This document shows positions 38,249-45,942 of a DNA stretch of 64,000 nucleotides, piece after piece. The DNA lies in contig DLRR01000012.1 in the NCBI GenBank assembly GCA_002500605.1, positions 124,001-188,000 of the forward strand. The letters are read 5' to 3'. The position numbers and the translations under genes are program-made. The notes under the pieces were generated by a model. It did not search any database, was not told the DNA's origin, and was given only the letters and a program-made list of their open reading frames with translations. Source of the stretch: Nitrospinaceae bacterium UBA7883. Its GTDB lineage: Bacteria > Nitrospinota_A > UBA7883. The first letter of the stretch is position 1; every line of letters starts with the position of its first letter.

Positions 38249-38665
38249 TCAAGGATGATCCTCTACCCAGTACTTGCCAGTGGTAGAGAATTCCTTCTTC
38301 CAAATAGGTATATTTTTTTTTAGTGTATTGATCATCCATTCACATGCCCTGAAAGCCACTCTCCTGTGCATACTTATTGCTATTATAAGGACAATGTTTT
38401 CGTTTACTGTGATTACTCCAGTACGGTGGATTATTAAACAGTCGAGAATATCAAACTTTTCCATAGCTTTTGTTTCGAGCATCTCTAGTTGTTTTTCAGC
38501 CATACCTGGATAATGTTCAAAATCCAATTTCTCTATATCCTCGCCACGCGAAAAGTCCCGCACAACACCAAGAAAAGATACCGCTGCACCGGTGCGTTGA
38601 TTTTTTGAAGTCAGGGCACATATTTCCTTACCCACATCGAAATTTTCTCTTTGTAACCTTGGCAT
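38249..38665 (-). CDS. moaE: Molybdopterin synthase catalytic subunit
   Basis: Large subunit of MPT synthase, which inserts dithiolene sulfur into precursor Z with MoaD-COSH as donor. 138 aa. Conserved segments are GAAVSFLGVVRD (27-38), HYPGMAEKQL, HRTG, and the C-terminal PIWKKEF with the catalytic Lys pair. Three bases separate it from moaD, so the two subunits are co-translated. Confidence 0.95.
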   Translation of the reverse strand: MPRLQRENFDVGKEICALTSKNQRTGAAVSFLGVVRDFSRGEDIEKLDFEHYPGMAEKQLEMLETKAMEKFDILDCLIIHRTGVITVNENIVLIIAISMHRRVAFRACEWMINTLKKNIPIWKKEFSTTGKYWVEDHP

Positions 38666-38668
38666 CTT

Positions 38669-38917
38669 CTATCCTCCGGAAAGAGGTGGGAGGACTGCCA
38701 CCTCGTCCCCATCTTTTAGTAAATAGTCACTCTTGACATGATTGTGGTTAACAGCGTAAAGCAAAGTATCGTTTATTAGAACTTCTCTCTTCACCTCATA
38801 TTCATCGGCTATTCTCCCCATAAGAACACCTACAGTTTCACTGCCGCTTATATATGCTTCAATTTCAGACTTGCCGACCTTTTCTTTTATTGAGGCAAAA
38901 AACCTTACTCTAACCAT
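38669..38917 (-). CDS. moaD: Molybdopterin synthase sulfur carrier subunit
   Basis: Ubiquitin-fold sulfur carrier, 82 aa. It ends in LPPLSGG, the C-terminal Gly-Gly that is adenylated and thiocarboxylated. The N-terminal VRVRFFASIKEKVG is typical. The MoeB/HesA-type activating enzyme is not in the window. First gene of the minus-strand Moco run, divergent from mobB across about 60 bases that must hold promoters for both directions. Confidence 0.94.
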   Translation of the reverse strand: MVRVRFFASIKEKVGKSEIEAYISGSETVGVLMGRIADEYEVKREVLINDTLLYAVNHNHVKSDYLLKDGDEVAVLPPLSGG

Positions 38918-38984
38918 ATACCTAAGTATTAGAATGTAAAAAGAATTAATAATATTATACCTAAAGCTGGGAGTATTGTTTCAT

Positions 38985-39512
38985 ATGTCATATCACTTAC
39001 CCATCATTGCTTTTACTGGGAAATCTGGAAGCGGCAAAACAACACTAATAGTAAAGCTTATTTCCACATTGAGCAATTACCAGTTGAAGGTAGCCACCAT
39101 AAAGCACTCACATCATAAAATAAAGTTGGATCATAAGGGAAAAGATTCGCATAGGTTTTTTGAAGCTGGGGCAAACCCCTCCATGGTCACTGGATCAAAC
39201 ATGTATGGGTATGTGCAACCTTGTGTTAACACTCCGAAGTTAGACGAACTTGTTAGGACAATAGATAAAAAAGCTGATATCATAATAATAGAGGGGTTTA
39301 AAAATGAGCATGTAGACGGGATGTTCCGGTTTATCGTTACAGATCAGACTGCTGCCAAAAGAGAATTAGTTGATGAAGCCGATGGTTTGATCGTGGCAAC
39401 TATCACTGATATGGCCTGTGATAAACCTGTCTACCAACGAGACGATATTCAGGGCATTTCAAGCTGGATTTTGGATCGATTTTTCCCCCATAAAACTAAA
39501 AATTGTAATTAA
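38985..39512 (+). CDS. mobB: Molybdopterin-guanine dinucleotide biosynthesis adapter protein MobB
   Basis: P-loop GTPase that assists MobA in MGD formation. Walker A GKSGSGKTTL lies close to the N-terminus, followed by TIKHSHHK, HRFFEAGA and a Walker B-like DIIIIEG. I start at the ATG at 38985 (11 bases after GGGAG); the frame is open to a TTG at 38976. About 175 aa. Divergent from moaD and 20 bases before tatA. Confidence 0.93.
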   Translation: MSYHLPIIAFTGKSGSGKTTLIVKLISTLSNYQLKVATIKHSHHKIKLDHKGKDSHRFFEAGANPSMVTGSNMYGYVQPCVNTPKLDELVRTIDKKADIIIIEGFKNEHVDGMFRFIVTDQTAAKRELVDEADGLIVATITDMACDKPVYQRDDIQGISSWILDRFFPHKTKNCN

Positions 39513-39532
39513 ATGACAGAGGTCCCCTGTAA

Positions 39533-39700
39533 ATGTTTGGGATAACTGAGTGGGTTTTAGTTGCTTTAGTCCTAGTTCTCATACTAGGGGCTAGCAGGAT
39601 ACCAGCCATTGGAACAGGGGTTGGAAAAGCAATTCGCAACCTCATTGATGGATTAAAAGACGAGTCAAAACAAGAAAAACCCAAGAAAGATTCTAAATAA
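39533..39700 (+). CDS. tatA: Sec-independent translocase subunit TatA
   Basis: A 55-residue reading frame, below the usual length cut-off. It reads MFGITEW, then a single hydrophobic helix (about 7-20), then the amphipathic helix beginning GASRIPAIGTGVGKAIR, then an acidic/basic tail with many Lys and Glu, which is the TatA/TatE plan. The FG pair near the N-terminus is typical. It sits between mobB and moaC, and moaC begins directly after its stop codon. Tat exports folded Moco enzymes, so the placement makes sense. TatB and TatC are not in the window. Confidence 0.92.
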   Translation: MFGITEWVLVALVLVLILGASRIPAIGTGVGKAIRNLIDGLKDESKQEKPKKDSK

Positions 39701-40177
39701 GTGAAATTAACTCATTTTGACGAAAAAGGCGCCACTCGAATGGTAGATGTGGGCAATAAAAAGATAACTAGACGAGAGGCAACTGCTGGTGGAAGAATCA
39801 CTATGGCGGCTAAGACTCTTGAGCTTATTCTAGAAAAGGGTGCAACAAAGGGCGAAGTTTTGGAAACAGCTAGACTGGCTGGAATCATGGCTGCCAAGAG
39901 AACTCATGAGCTAATACCCCTTTGCCATGCAATTACCATTGACAGCGTAACAATTAATTTCAAACCTGACGTAGAAAATTCACTCATAGACATCACGGCA
40001 AAAGTAACAACCAACGGTAGAACAGGTGTTGAAATGGATGCATTGACCGCTGTTACCATTGCCGCGCTAACAATTTTTGATATGGTAAAAGCTGTAGATA
40101 AAGAAATGACAATAACTAAAATAAACGTAATCGAGAAAATCGGAGGTCAAAGCGGACACTATATTCGTAAGGAATAA
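39701..40177 (+). CDS. moaC: Cyclic pyranopterin monophosphate synthase
   Basis: Second enzyme of Moco synthesis, forming cPMP from the MoaA product. 158 aa. Landmarks are MVDVGNKKITRREA, the LCHAI segment (His in the active site), and GRTGVEMDALTAV (about 107-119) with the metal/phosphate-binding residues. It starts at a GTG abutting the tatA stop codon, so translation of the two is coupled. The radical SAM partner MoaA is absent from the window. Confidence 0.95.
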   Translation: MKLTHFDEKGATRMVDVGNKKITRREATAGGRITMAAKTLELILEKGATKGEVLETARLAGIMAAKRTHELIPLCHAITIDSVTINFKPDVENSLIDITAKVTTNGRTGVEMDALTAVTIAALTIFDMVKAVDKEMTITKINVIEKIGGQSGHYIRKE

Positions 40178-40382
40178 CCCCGAAGCTAATAAGCATAGAA
40201 CATTAATAAATAGGTGGTGTACCTTCTCCACTTACAAGACCAGATCATTTGTTAGCCCAATTCTATTACAACTATTATTAATTATTAATGTTATTCCGCT
40301 CCAATCATGTGTAGCCTTTAACTCTCAACTTGCCGCTCCAGTTGATCTGACTGTATCAAAAAATAATGGTTTTGATCCATCA

Positions 40383-40961
40383 ATGGTTAGAATGGCCTCC
40401 GTCCTAGAGTTCGTTGAATATCGTCCAAAAAATGAACAAGTACAGACCATTACCGACCCATTAACGAAAATTCGAATTAAAGCTGGAAACGTAGCCACAG
40501 GGTCAGGATTAGCTATTGCTAACCTGTTTAAAGCCGCGCTTGAGAAACATGGCATTGTTGTTGATCACAACAACTACTCGACAGAAGGTCTTAGCGTAAA
40601 AAATATTATCGACAAGAATAGCTACTTTTCTAAAACAGGATTTGCAGACGATGAAAATTTGGTAGCAGATATTTTAGTCATTGGTACTGTTGCACGCTAC
40701 GAGGAACGAATTGGATCTAAGATTGCAGTTGATAGACCAGCTTCAGTCGGATTTTCTATCGCTGTTGTCGATGTAAAAACCCGAATAGTTATCTGGGCTG
40801 GAAAGTATGAAAAAAAACAAATTGCTTTATTTGATAACTTATTGGACTACTCCACATTTTTAAAAGGTGGAATGGTTTGGACAACTGCTAACGAACTATC
40901 AGCAATTGGCGTAGAAAAAGCAATCAGCGAAATGGGGTTTGAGAGTTTAGCAAGGAACTGA
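40383..40961 (+). CDS. Probable outer-membrane lipoprotein, start unresolved
   Basis: 192 residues from the first ATG, but the same frame is open upstream and encodes a lipoprotein signal: a hydrophobic run (PILLQLLLIINVIP) then the lipobox LQSC at about 40299-40310, continuing into the ATG through VDLTVSKNNGFD. No ATG, GTG or TTG exists in that frame upstream, although AGGTGG at 40212-40217 looks like a ribosome-binding site. A non-standard start or a base error is likely. The mature part (GSGLAIANLF, VADILVIGTVARYEE) is vaguely like CsgG/LpoB-type lipoproteins; I do not recognise the family with certainty. Confidence 0.7.
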   Translation: MVRMASVLEFVEYRPKNEQVQTITDPLTKIRIKAGNVATGSGLAIANLFKAALEKHGIVVDHNNYSTEGLSVKNIIDKNSYFSKTGFADDENLVADILVIGTVARYEERIGSKIAVDRPASVGFSIAVVDVKTRIVIWAGKYEKKQIALFDNLLDYSTFLKGGMVWTTANELSAIGVEKAISEMGFESLARN

Positions 40962-41017
40962 TTTCTGCAAGTGTTCACTTCTTATTTTACACTAGGCAAG
41001 TTGCTCTATCTGGTTGG

Positions 41018-41500
41018 TTAAAGAACGGAATAGGTAAGCCATAATCCAAAAGTCACTAGACAAAACAAGACTAACCTTACTGCAATCTTACCACCACTAG
41101 GTGCAGGTTTAGAAATTGGATCATCTGTTTTATTTTGAGTTTTAGCCTCATGCTCACTGGATAAACTTCTTTCTCTATCGGTCATATCACAAAAACCATG
41201 GAAAGAGGATTTATCTTCAGTTACCAGTGCTGGCGTTCGAATATTACCATCTAGGGAGCTGTTTTTATGTAGCAATATTTTTTCAGAAGCCTCGACGTCT
41301 CCCATTACCATTCCGTAATTGAATAAATATCCAGTTTTTACGTTTGCCTTGACTTTGCCGGACATACCTACAATTAAGGTGCTATCAGTTTCAAGTTCAC
41401 CTTCAAATTCACCATCTAACCGAATTACCCCTCCGTGGCTCAGTTTGCCCTTAAGGATAGTTCCATGACCAATATAAGAATTAAATTTATCCTTTTGCAT
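41018..41500 (-). CDS. Bactofilin with C-terminal membrane segment
   Basis: Polymer-forming cytoskeletal protein. The right-handed beta-helix core covers about 9-95, with repeated hydrophobic/Gly pattern (GHGTILKGKLSHGGVIRLDGEFEG... split by the DSTLIVG turn). A Ser/Lys/Asp-rich linker follows, then a hydrophobic tail, VRLVLFCLVTFGLWLTYSVL, at the very end. Most bactofilins lack such an anchor and attach through the N-terminus or a partner. I use the ATG at 41500, six bases after AAGGTG; a GTG at 41509 is in frame. Likely role in cell shape or envelope organisation. Confidence 0.87.
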   Translation of the reverse strand: MQKDKFNSYIGHGTILKGKLSHGGVIRLDGEFEGELETDSTLIVGMSGKVKANVKTGYLFNYGMVMGDVEASEKILLHKNSSLDGNIRTPALVTEDKSSFHGFCDMTDRERSLSSEHEAKTQNKTDDPISKPAPSGGKIAVRLVLFCLVTFGLWLTYSVL

Positions 41501-41549
41501 AGACGACACCTTTTAGACCGTTAAAATATACCTATAATTCATTGCCTTT

Positions 41550-42320
41550 TTAGGCCTTAGCAAGGTCCAACATAAACTCAGAACGCATGCTGTATTGTAC
41601 ATGCATTTCAATTAGTTTGTTAACACATTTCCTCAAATCGGACAAAACTTTTCCTCCTGCGACAAGTTTGCTTGCCTTGTCCATAGGTGTTGACAAGGCT
41701 CGCTCCATTAGCCTAACCGTACCAGGGGAAACCAAAAAAGATACTGGGTCTGATTTATTGCATGAGTTGCAAACCACTCCTCCTCGCTCTGCATTGAAAC
41801 CGAGCCTACCAGTTTCCAACCCGCCCGTGCAACTCACACAGCTATGAAGGTTTGGCTTATACCCCATGCATGAAATATATTTAAGTTCAAATATTCTAAG
41901 AAGTGTTTCAAGCTTATTTCTATCAGTTTCAGCAGAAATAGCAATTAAAGCGTCAAGTAACAGCTGATAGGCTTCTCTGTTCTCATCGCATTCTTTCTGC
42001 ACAGTATTAACCAACTCAACTGCCACGAACGCATGGGACAAGGCATCAAAGCTTTCTCTAATCGGTAGAAACGAGTTTACTATATCGCAGGAATTAAGTC
42101 TGAGCAGGTTCATCCTTTCTTTGCCAAATGCTATCATGTTGCAGTGTACAAAAAGTTCCAATCGACCTAGGTATCGGCCCTTTGGTTTTATTGCTCCTTT
42201 AGCAATAGCTTTGATTTTTCCATAGCGACTAGTAAAAAAGGTCACGATTCGGTCAGCTTCATTTAATTTAAAGCTCTTAAGAATTATGGCATGTGACTCG
42301 TATATTGGCATAGGGGGCAA
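41550..42320 (-). CDS. recO: DNA repair protein RecO
   Basis: Recombination mediator helping RecF/RecR load RecA. 256 aa. The N-terminal OB fold begins ESHAIILKSFKLNEADRIV and the helical domain holds the zinc site CVSCTGG ... VCNSC. The first codon of the frame is TTG at 42320; the ATG three codons on (42311) is an equally good start and neither has a clear ribosome-binding site. It follows era by six bases, the recO-era neighbourhood seen widely. Confidence 0.94.
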   Translation of the reverse strand: MPPMPIYESHAIILKSFKLNEADRIVTFFTSRYGKIKAIAKGAIKPKGRYLGRLELFVHCNMIAFGKERMNLLRLNSCDIVNSFLPIRESFDALSHAFVAVELVNTVQKECDENREAYQLLLDALIAISAETDRNKLETLLRIFELKYISCMGYKPNLHSCVSCTGGLETGRLGFNAERGGVVCNSCNKSDPVSFLVSPGTVRLMERALSTPMDKASKLVAGGKVLSDLRKCVNKLIEMHVQYSMRSEFMLDLAKA

Positions 42321-42326
42321 ACTTAA

Positions 42327-43235
42327 TTATTTGGAGCCGTAACCAAATTTTTCAATCATTCGATGATCTTGGCTCCATTTCTGCTGCACCTTTACGCGAA
42401 GCTCTAAATATATCTTGTTATTGAGCCTAAGCTCTAGGTCCTTCCTGGCTGCTTGACCAATTTTTTTCACCATTGACCCTCCTTTACCAACAACTATTCC
42501 TTTTTGTGACTGGCGTTCTACGATGATATCAGCATAAATTATTAGCATTCCATTTTTGCCTTCTTCTAGGTGGTCCACCATAACTGCTGTGGAATACGGC
42601 AGCTCTTGCTGTAACAACAAAAAAGCTTTTTCACGAATTATCTCTCCAATAACAAACTGCTCCGGCTGGTCAGTTACCATTTGATCTGGGTAGAATTTAG
42701 GTCCTTCGGGTAATAGTGTTGTAACTTCATCTAGCATCGTATGTACGTTTTCTCCAGTCTTAGCACTGATTGGGATTATCTGTTTAAACCCGCCCAAACG
42801 TGAAAAGTGATCTATGGCTTTGAGCAGAACTGGCCTCTTTACGAGATCTATCTTGTTAATTACTAGGATCTTATTACAATCGGCCAACCTAAGTTTTCTT
42901 AATGCATAGCCATAAAAGTCAAAGTCCTGATTGCTTGCATCTGTTATAAATAAAGTGAGATCAGTGTCCAAGCATGCCCTTACAGACACCTCTGTCATAA
43001 CTTTTTCTATACCAGCTTTGTAATTGGTTACCCCTGGTGTGTCAATCAATACTATCTGTCGTTCAGGTGTAGTATGAATTCCAACAATCCTGTTCCTAGT
43101 GGTTTGAGGGTGATGAGATGTTATCGCTATTTTTGATCCAACTAGCCGGTTGATTAAAGTAGACTTCCCCACATTTGGACAGCCAGCCAATGTTACAAAA
43201 CCAGATTTAGCCATTTTATTAGTTACCCATTGCAT
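42327..43235 (-). CDS. era: GTPase Era
   Basis: Essential GTPase that binds the 3' end of 16S rRNA during 30S maturation. Motifs are G1 GCPNVGKST (about 19-27), G3 DTPG, G4 NKID and G5 ISAKTG, then the C-terminal KH domain with GKGGSMVKKIG. 302 aa from the ATG at 43235; the ATG at 43214 (MAKSGFVTLAG) matches most Era proteins better, so the first seven residues are doubtful. Confidence 0.96.
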   Translation of the reverse strand: MQWVTNKMAKSGFVTLAGCPNVGKSTLINRLVGSKIAITSHHPQTTRNRIVGIHTTPERQIVLIDTPGVTNYKAGIEKVMTEVSVRACLDTDLTLFITDASNQDFDFYGYALRKLRLADCNKILVINKIDLVKRPVLLKAIDHFSRLGGFKQIIPISAKTGENVHTMLDEVTTLLPEGPKFYPDQMVTDQPEQFVIGEIIREKAFLLLQQELPYSTAVMVDHLEEGKNGMLIIYADIIVERQSQKGIVVGKGGSMVKKIGQAARKDLELRLNNKIYLELRVKVQQKWSQDHRMIEKFGYGSK

Positions 43236-43285
43236 GTAAGCCGAACTGATAATTACCCGAAGGTATGAATATATATAGAATTAGC

Positions 43286-43987
43286 TTATTCAACTTGACT
43301 GTGTTCTATACCATTTTGTAATTCACTTTTCAGGAATGAGTATCGTACTCTTATGGAAAAAATCAGTATAAAAATAACGAGGATTGCGGCAAAACTGACT
43401 TTTAAAGCAGTCAGCATCTCTGGATGTATCCCTGTGGAATCGCGATCTATGTCGATGACGGGATGAATTCCCCTTGACCACAGTTTAACCGACCAATGAA
43501 CTAATGGAACATCAACGAACCCTATAATGCCAATTACCGCTGAGTACTTTGCTCTTAGGACCTCGTTGTTTGGCTGTGAACGGAGGATAAAGTAGCTAAG
43601 AAAGATAAGCCACAATATGAATGATGTTGTAAGCCTAGGGTCCCAAGTCCAGTATGTACCCCATACCGGTTTACCCCAAAGCATGCCTGATATAAGCATT
43701 AGCGTGGCCAAAATAACACCTATCTCCGCTCCAGAAGCTGCTACCCCGTCCCATTTTAGGTTACCTTTCCAGAGAAACATACATGAAGCGACAAAGCAAA
43801 TAAACAAGCTAAGGTAACAGGTAATAGCTATCGGCACATGGTAATAAAAGATTTTCTGTGGAAAACCCATTACTTTTTCAAGTGGTGCCACCATAAATAT
43901 AAGATAAATTGATGCTGTTACTAAGATGATGGCAATGGCCGTCATGACTAGTGTTATGGTTGATAGATATTTTTCAATAAATCGCAT
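43286..43987 (-). CDS. ccmC: Heme exporter protein CcmC
   Basis: Membrane protein that presents heme to CcmE in System I cytochrome c maturation. Six hydrophobic segments. The tryptophan-rich periplasmic motif is visible as WGKPVWGTYWTWDPRLT, flanked by conserved His (FYYHVP and PLVHWSV). I start at the ATG at 43987, six bases after AAGGA; an ATG two codons earlier (43993) would sit directly on the ribosome-binding site. Last gene of ccmABDC. Confidence 0.95.
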   Translation of the reverse strand: MRFIEKYLSTITLVMTAIAIILVTASIYLIFMVAPLEKVMGFPQKIFYYHVPIAITCYLSLFICFVASCMFLWKGNLKWDGVAASGAEIGVILATLMLISGMLWGKPVWGTYWTWDPRLTTSFILWLIFLSYFILRSQPNNEVLRAKYSAVIGIIGFVDVPLVHWSVKLWSRGIHPVIDIDRDSTGIHPEMLTALKVSFAAILVIFILIFSIRVRYSFLKSELQNGIEHSQVE

Positions 43988-44095
43988 TAGCATTCCTTGA
44001 CGTCATGTCAGCTACAACAAGTATAGCGGGCCAGGGCTTAAAGAAAAACAGGTAGTTCCTTTATTCGCCCTGCGACTGAGATACGTTGCCAATAG

Positions 44096-44230
44096 TCACT
44101 CGCATTGATGACCGTTACTCTTTGATTGAAAAATCTTCTGTTCGAGTTTAGATATTTTGTGATTAATAAGAACAATATAACCAAAGAATACGGCCCAGAT
44201 AATAACGTAAGCTGCAATAGCATAGTTCAT
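44096..44230 (-). CDS. ccmD: Heme exporter protein CcmD
   Basis: A 44-residue protein too short for routine ORF calling. It has a single N-terminal hydrophobic helix (YAIAAYVIIWAVFFGYIVLI, residues 3-22), then a basic, coiled tail starting NHKISKLEQKIF, the standard CcmD plan of one membrane helix with a cytoplasmic helix. A strong GAGGGG ribosome-binding site lies seven bases upstream. It sits between ccmB and ccmC, whereas many genomes place it after ccmC. CcmD helps release holo-CcmE from the CcmABC complex. Confidence 0.85.
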   Translation of the reverse strand: MNYAIAAYVIIWAVFFGYIVLINHKISKLEQKIFQSKSNGHQCE

Positions 44231-44286
44231 TACACACCCCTCTTCGGGTTTACCATGATCGATTTGTCAAAGTGATCAACCGTACT

Positions 44287-44964
44287 TTACTCTTCAACCA
44301 ACTTTTCAAAAACAAGCAAAGATACTACTAAATATATAATATCAAAGGCAATTAGAATCTTAAGCCAAGCATAAAGTCCTTCCATACTTTCCCCGTTAAT
44401 CAATCCATCGGAAAATGATACGGCAGCGATCACAACTGGCACCACAACAGGAAACATTAGCAAAGGCCCCAGTATTTCCTTAGCACGAAGGTTTACCGAA
44501 ATAGCCGCTATTAGTGTTCCAACAATAATAAACCCAGTAGTCCCAAAAAGTAACGAGGCCAATTGCCAGAAAAAACGTTCCATCACATTTACATTGAACA
44601 AAAATATAAAGATGGTAATTATCATTAGCTCAGCGAGCATCATCAATATCAAATTTACAATCATTTTGCCCACATAAATACTCGAGCGATCCAATGGTGC
44701 TAACATAAGTGCAGAAAGACAATCGTTCTCTTTTTCATGAAGAAATGATTGGTTCATTGTTAAGGAACCCGCAAAAAAGAATGCAATCCACAGCAATCCA
44801 GCAGCAGATTTCTTTATCTCCAAAGCCGACATGTCGAAAGCAAAATTAAAGACAACCAATACTAAAAGTGCAAAAAAACAATTAGTTGTCACTATCTCCT
44901 TACCTTGGAGTTCCAAGACAAGATCCTTTTTTACTATAGTGAATACACTTGACCAAAAGCCCAT
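44287..44964 (-). CDS. ccmB: Heme exporter protein CcmB
   Basis: Integral membrane subunit of the CcmAB ABC transporter in cytochrome c maturation. 225 aa with six hydrophobic segments and the family pattern FVWIAFFFAG-like region (LLWIAFFFAGSLTMNQSF) and PLDRSSIYVGK. The ATG is two bases after the ccmA stop, so expression is coupled. Confidence 0.93.
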   Translation of the reverse strand: MGFWSSVFTIVKKDLVLELQGKEIVTTNCFFALLVLVVFNFAFDMSALEIKKSAAGLLWIAFFFAGSLTMNQSFLHEKENDCLSALMLAPLDRSSIYVGKMIVNLILMMLAELMIITIFIFLFNVNVMERFFWQLASLLFGTTGFIIVGTLIAAISVNLRAKEILGPLLMFPVVVPVVIAAVSFSDGLINGESMEGLYAWLKILIAFDIIYLVVSLLVFEKLVEE

Positions 44965-44966
44965 GA

Positions 44967-45695
44967 CTAGTAATGCTCCCTGTCCACAATTTGCTGATAA
45001 AGCTCGTTAAAAGTGTCATAGTTAAAATCTTTAGTGGACATATCCAAGTGTATTCTACCTGAAACCTGTAGAGCAACACGAGATCCCATACCTATGCCAA
45101 TCTTCAAATTATGAGTTATCATAACTATAGTTCGATTTTCATTTTGCATCTTTAAAAGTTGGTTTTTCAGCATTTCTGCTGCATGTTGGTCTAAACCTGT
45201 ATAAGGCTCGTCAAGGTAGATTATGTCTGGATTTTGTACTAGTGCTCTTGCAATCGAAAGCCGCTGCAACATACCACGGCTAAAAATACGTACGGGTTCA
45301 TCTTTCCTGCTCTCCAGTCCAACATCACGTAGAAGTTCCATGGCCCTCTCTTTAGGTGGTGTGATGCCGTACAGTTCAGCAAAAAACACTAGGTTTTGTA
45401 ATGCTGATAGCTGGCCATACACAAAGCTTTGATGAGATATAAAACCAATGTTCCTACGAAGTTCGTCATAGTCATTTTCAAATTCAAGGCCGTTTATCAG
45501 AACCTTTCCGGAAGTAGCTTTGATAAGACCTGCCATAATTTTGAGTAGTGTAGTTTTACCAGCTCCGTTTGGGCCGAAGATGGTAAGAAACTCCCCACGA
45601 TACAATGATAAATCAACTGTATCTACAGCTGAAAAGGAACCAAACTTTTTGGAAACAGCATCAAGCTGTATAACCGGAAAGTTATTCTTATTCAT
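44967..45695 (-). CDS. ccmA: Heme exporter ATP-binding protein CcmA
   Basis: ABC ATPase of the CcmAB complex, driving release of holo-CcmE. 242 aa. Walker A GPNGAGKTT (about 36-44), Q-loop in GFISHQS, signature FSRGMLQRLSIA, Walker B IIYLDEPYTG and the switch His in MITHNL. First gene of ccmABDC; ccmE, ccmF, ccmG and ccmH must lie elsewhere. Divergent from ffh over a 247-base spacer. Confidence 0.93.
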   Translation of the reverse strand: MNKNNFPVIQLDAVSKKFGSFSAVDTVDLSLYRGEFLTIFGPNGAGKTTLLKIMAGLIKATSGKVLINGLEFENDYDELRRNIGFISHQSFVYGQLSALQNLVFFAELYGITPPKERAMELLRDVGLESRKDEPVRIFSRGMLQRLSIARALVQNPDIIYLDEPYTGLDQHAAEMLKNQLLKMQNENRTIVMITHNLKIGIGMGSRVALQVSGRIHLDMSTKDFNYDTFNELYQQIVDREHY

Positions 45696-45867
45696 GATGA
45701 TAGAAGTATAGTGTTGGGTTTATCTCTAGTTTAACTGTGTTTTGTTATCTCTTCTTATTGCGTCAAAATAATATCAAATGTGTCGATCAAGGGTAAAATA
45801 TCCGATAATTATATACCAGCAAGATCCCAACAAGATAGGTTTGGATAAAACACTGGTAAATCTCGGT

Positions 45868-45896
45868 TAGACACGGTTCATTGATATTGCTATACT
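45868..45896 (+). promoter_or_regulatory. Sigma70-type promoter for ffh
   Basis: TAGACA (45868-45873, 5 of 6 to TTGACA), exactly 17 bases, then TATACT (45891-45896, 5 of 6 to TATAAT). It points at ffh, whose ATG is 47 bases downstream. Predicted by eye only. Confidence 0.55.
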
Positions 45897-45942
45897 TTTG
45901 AACTCTTTGCAGTCAAATAATTTCATCTGGGATCTAAATTAA

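Noticed and set aside
44038..44223. 61-codon frame on minus overlapping ccmD
   Set aside because: It lies in another frame of the real ccmD (44096-44230), which has the stronger ribosome-binding site and the correct CcmD layout.
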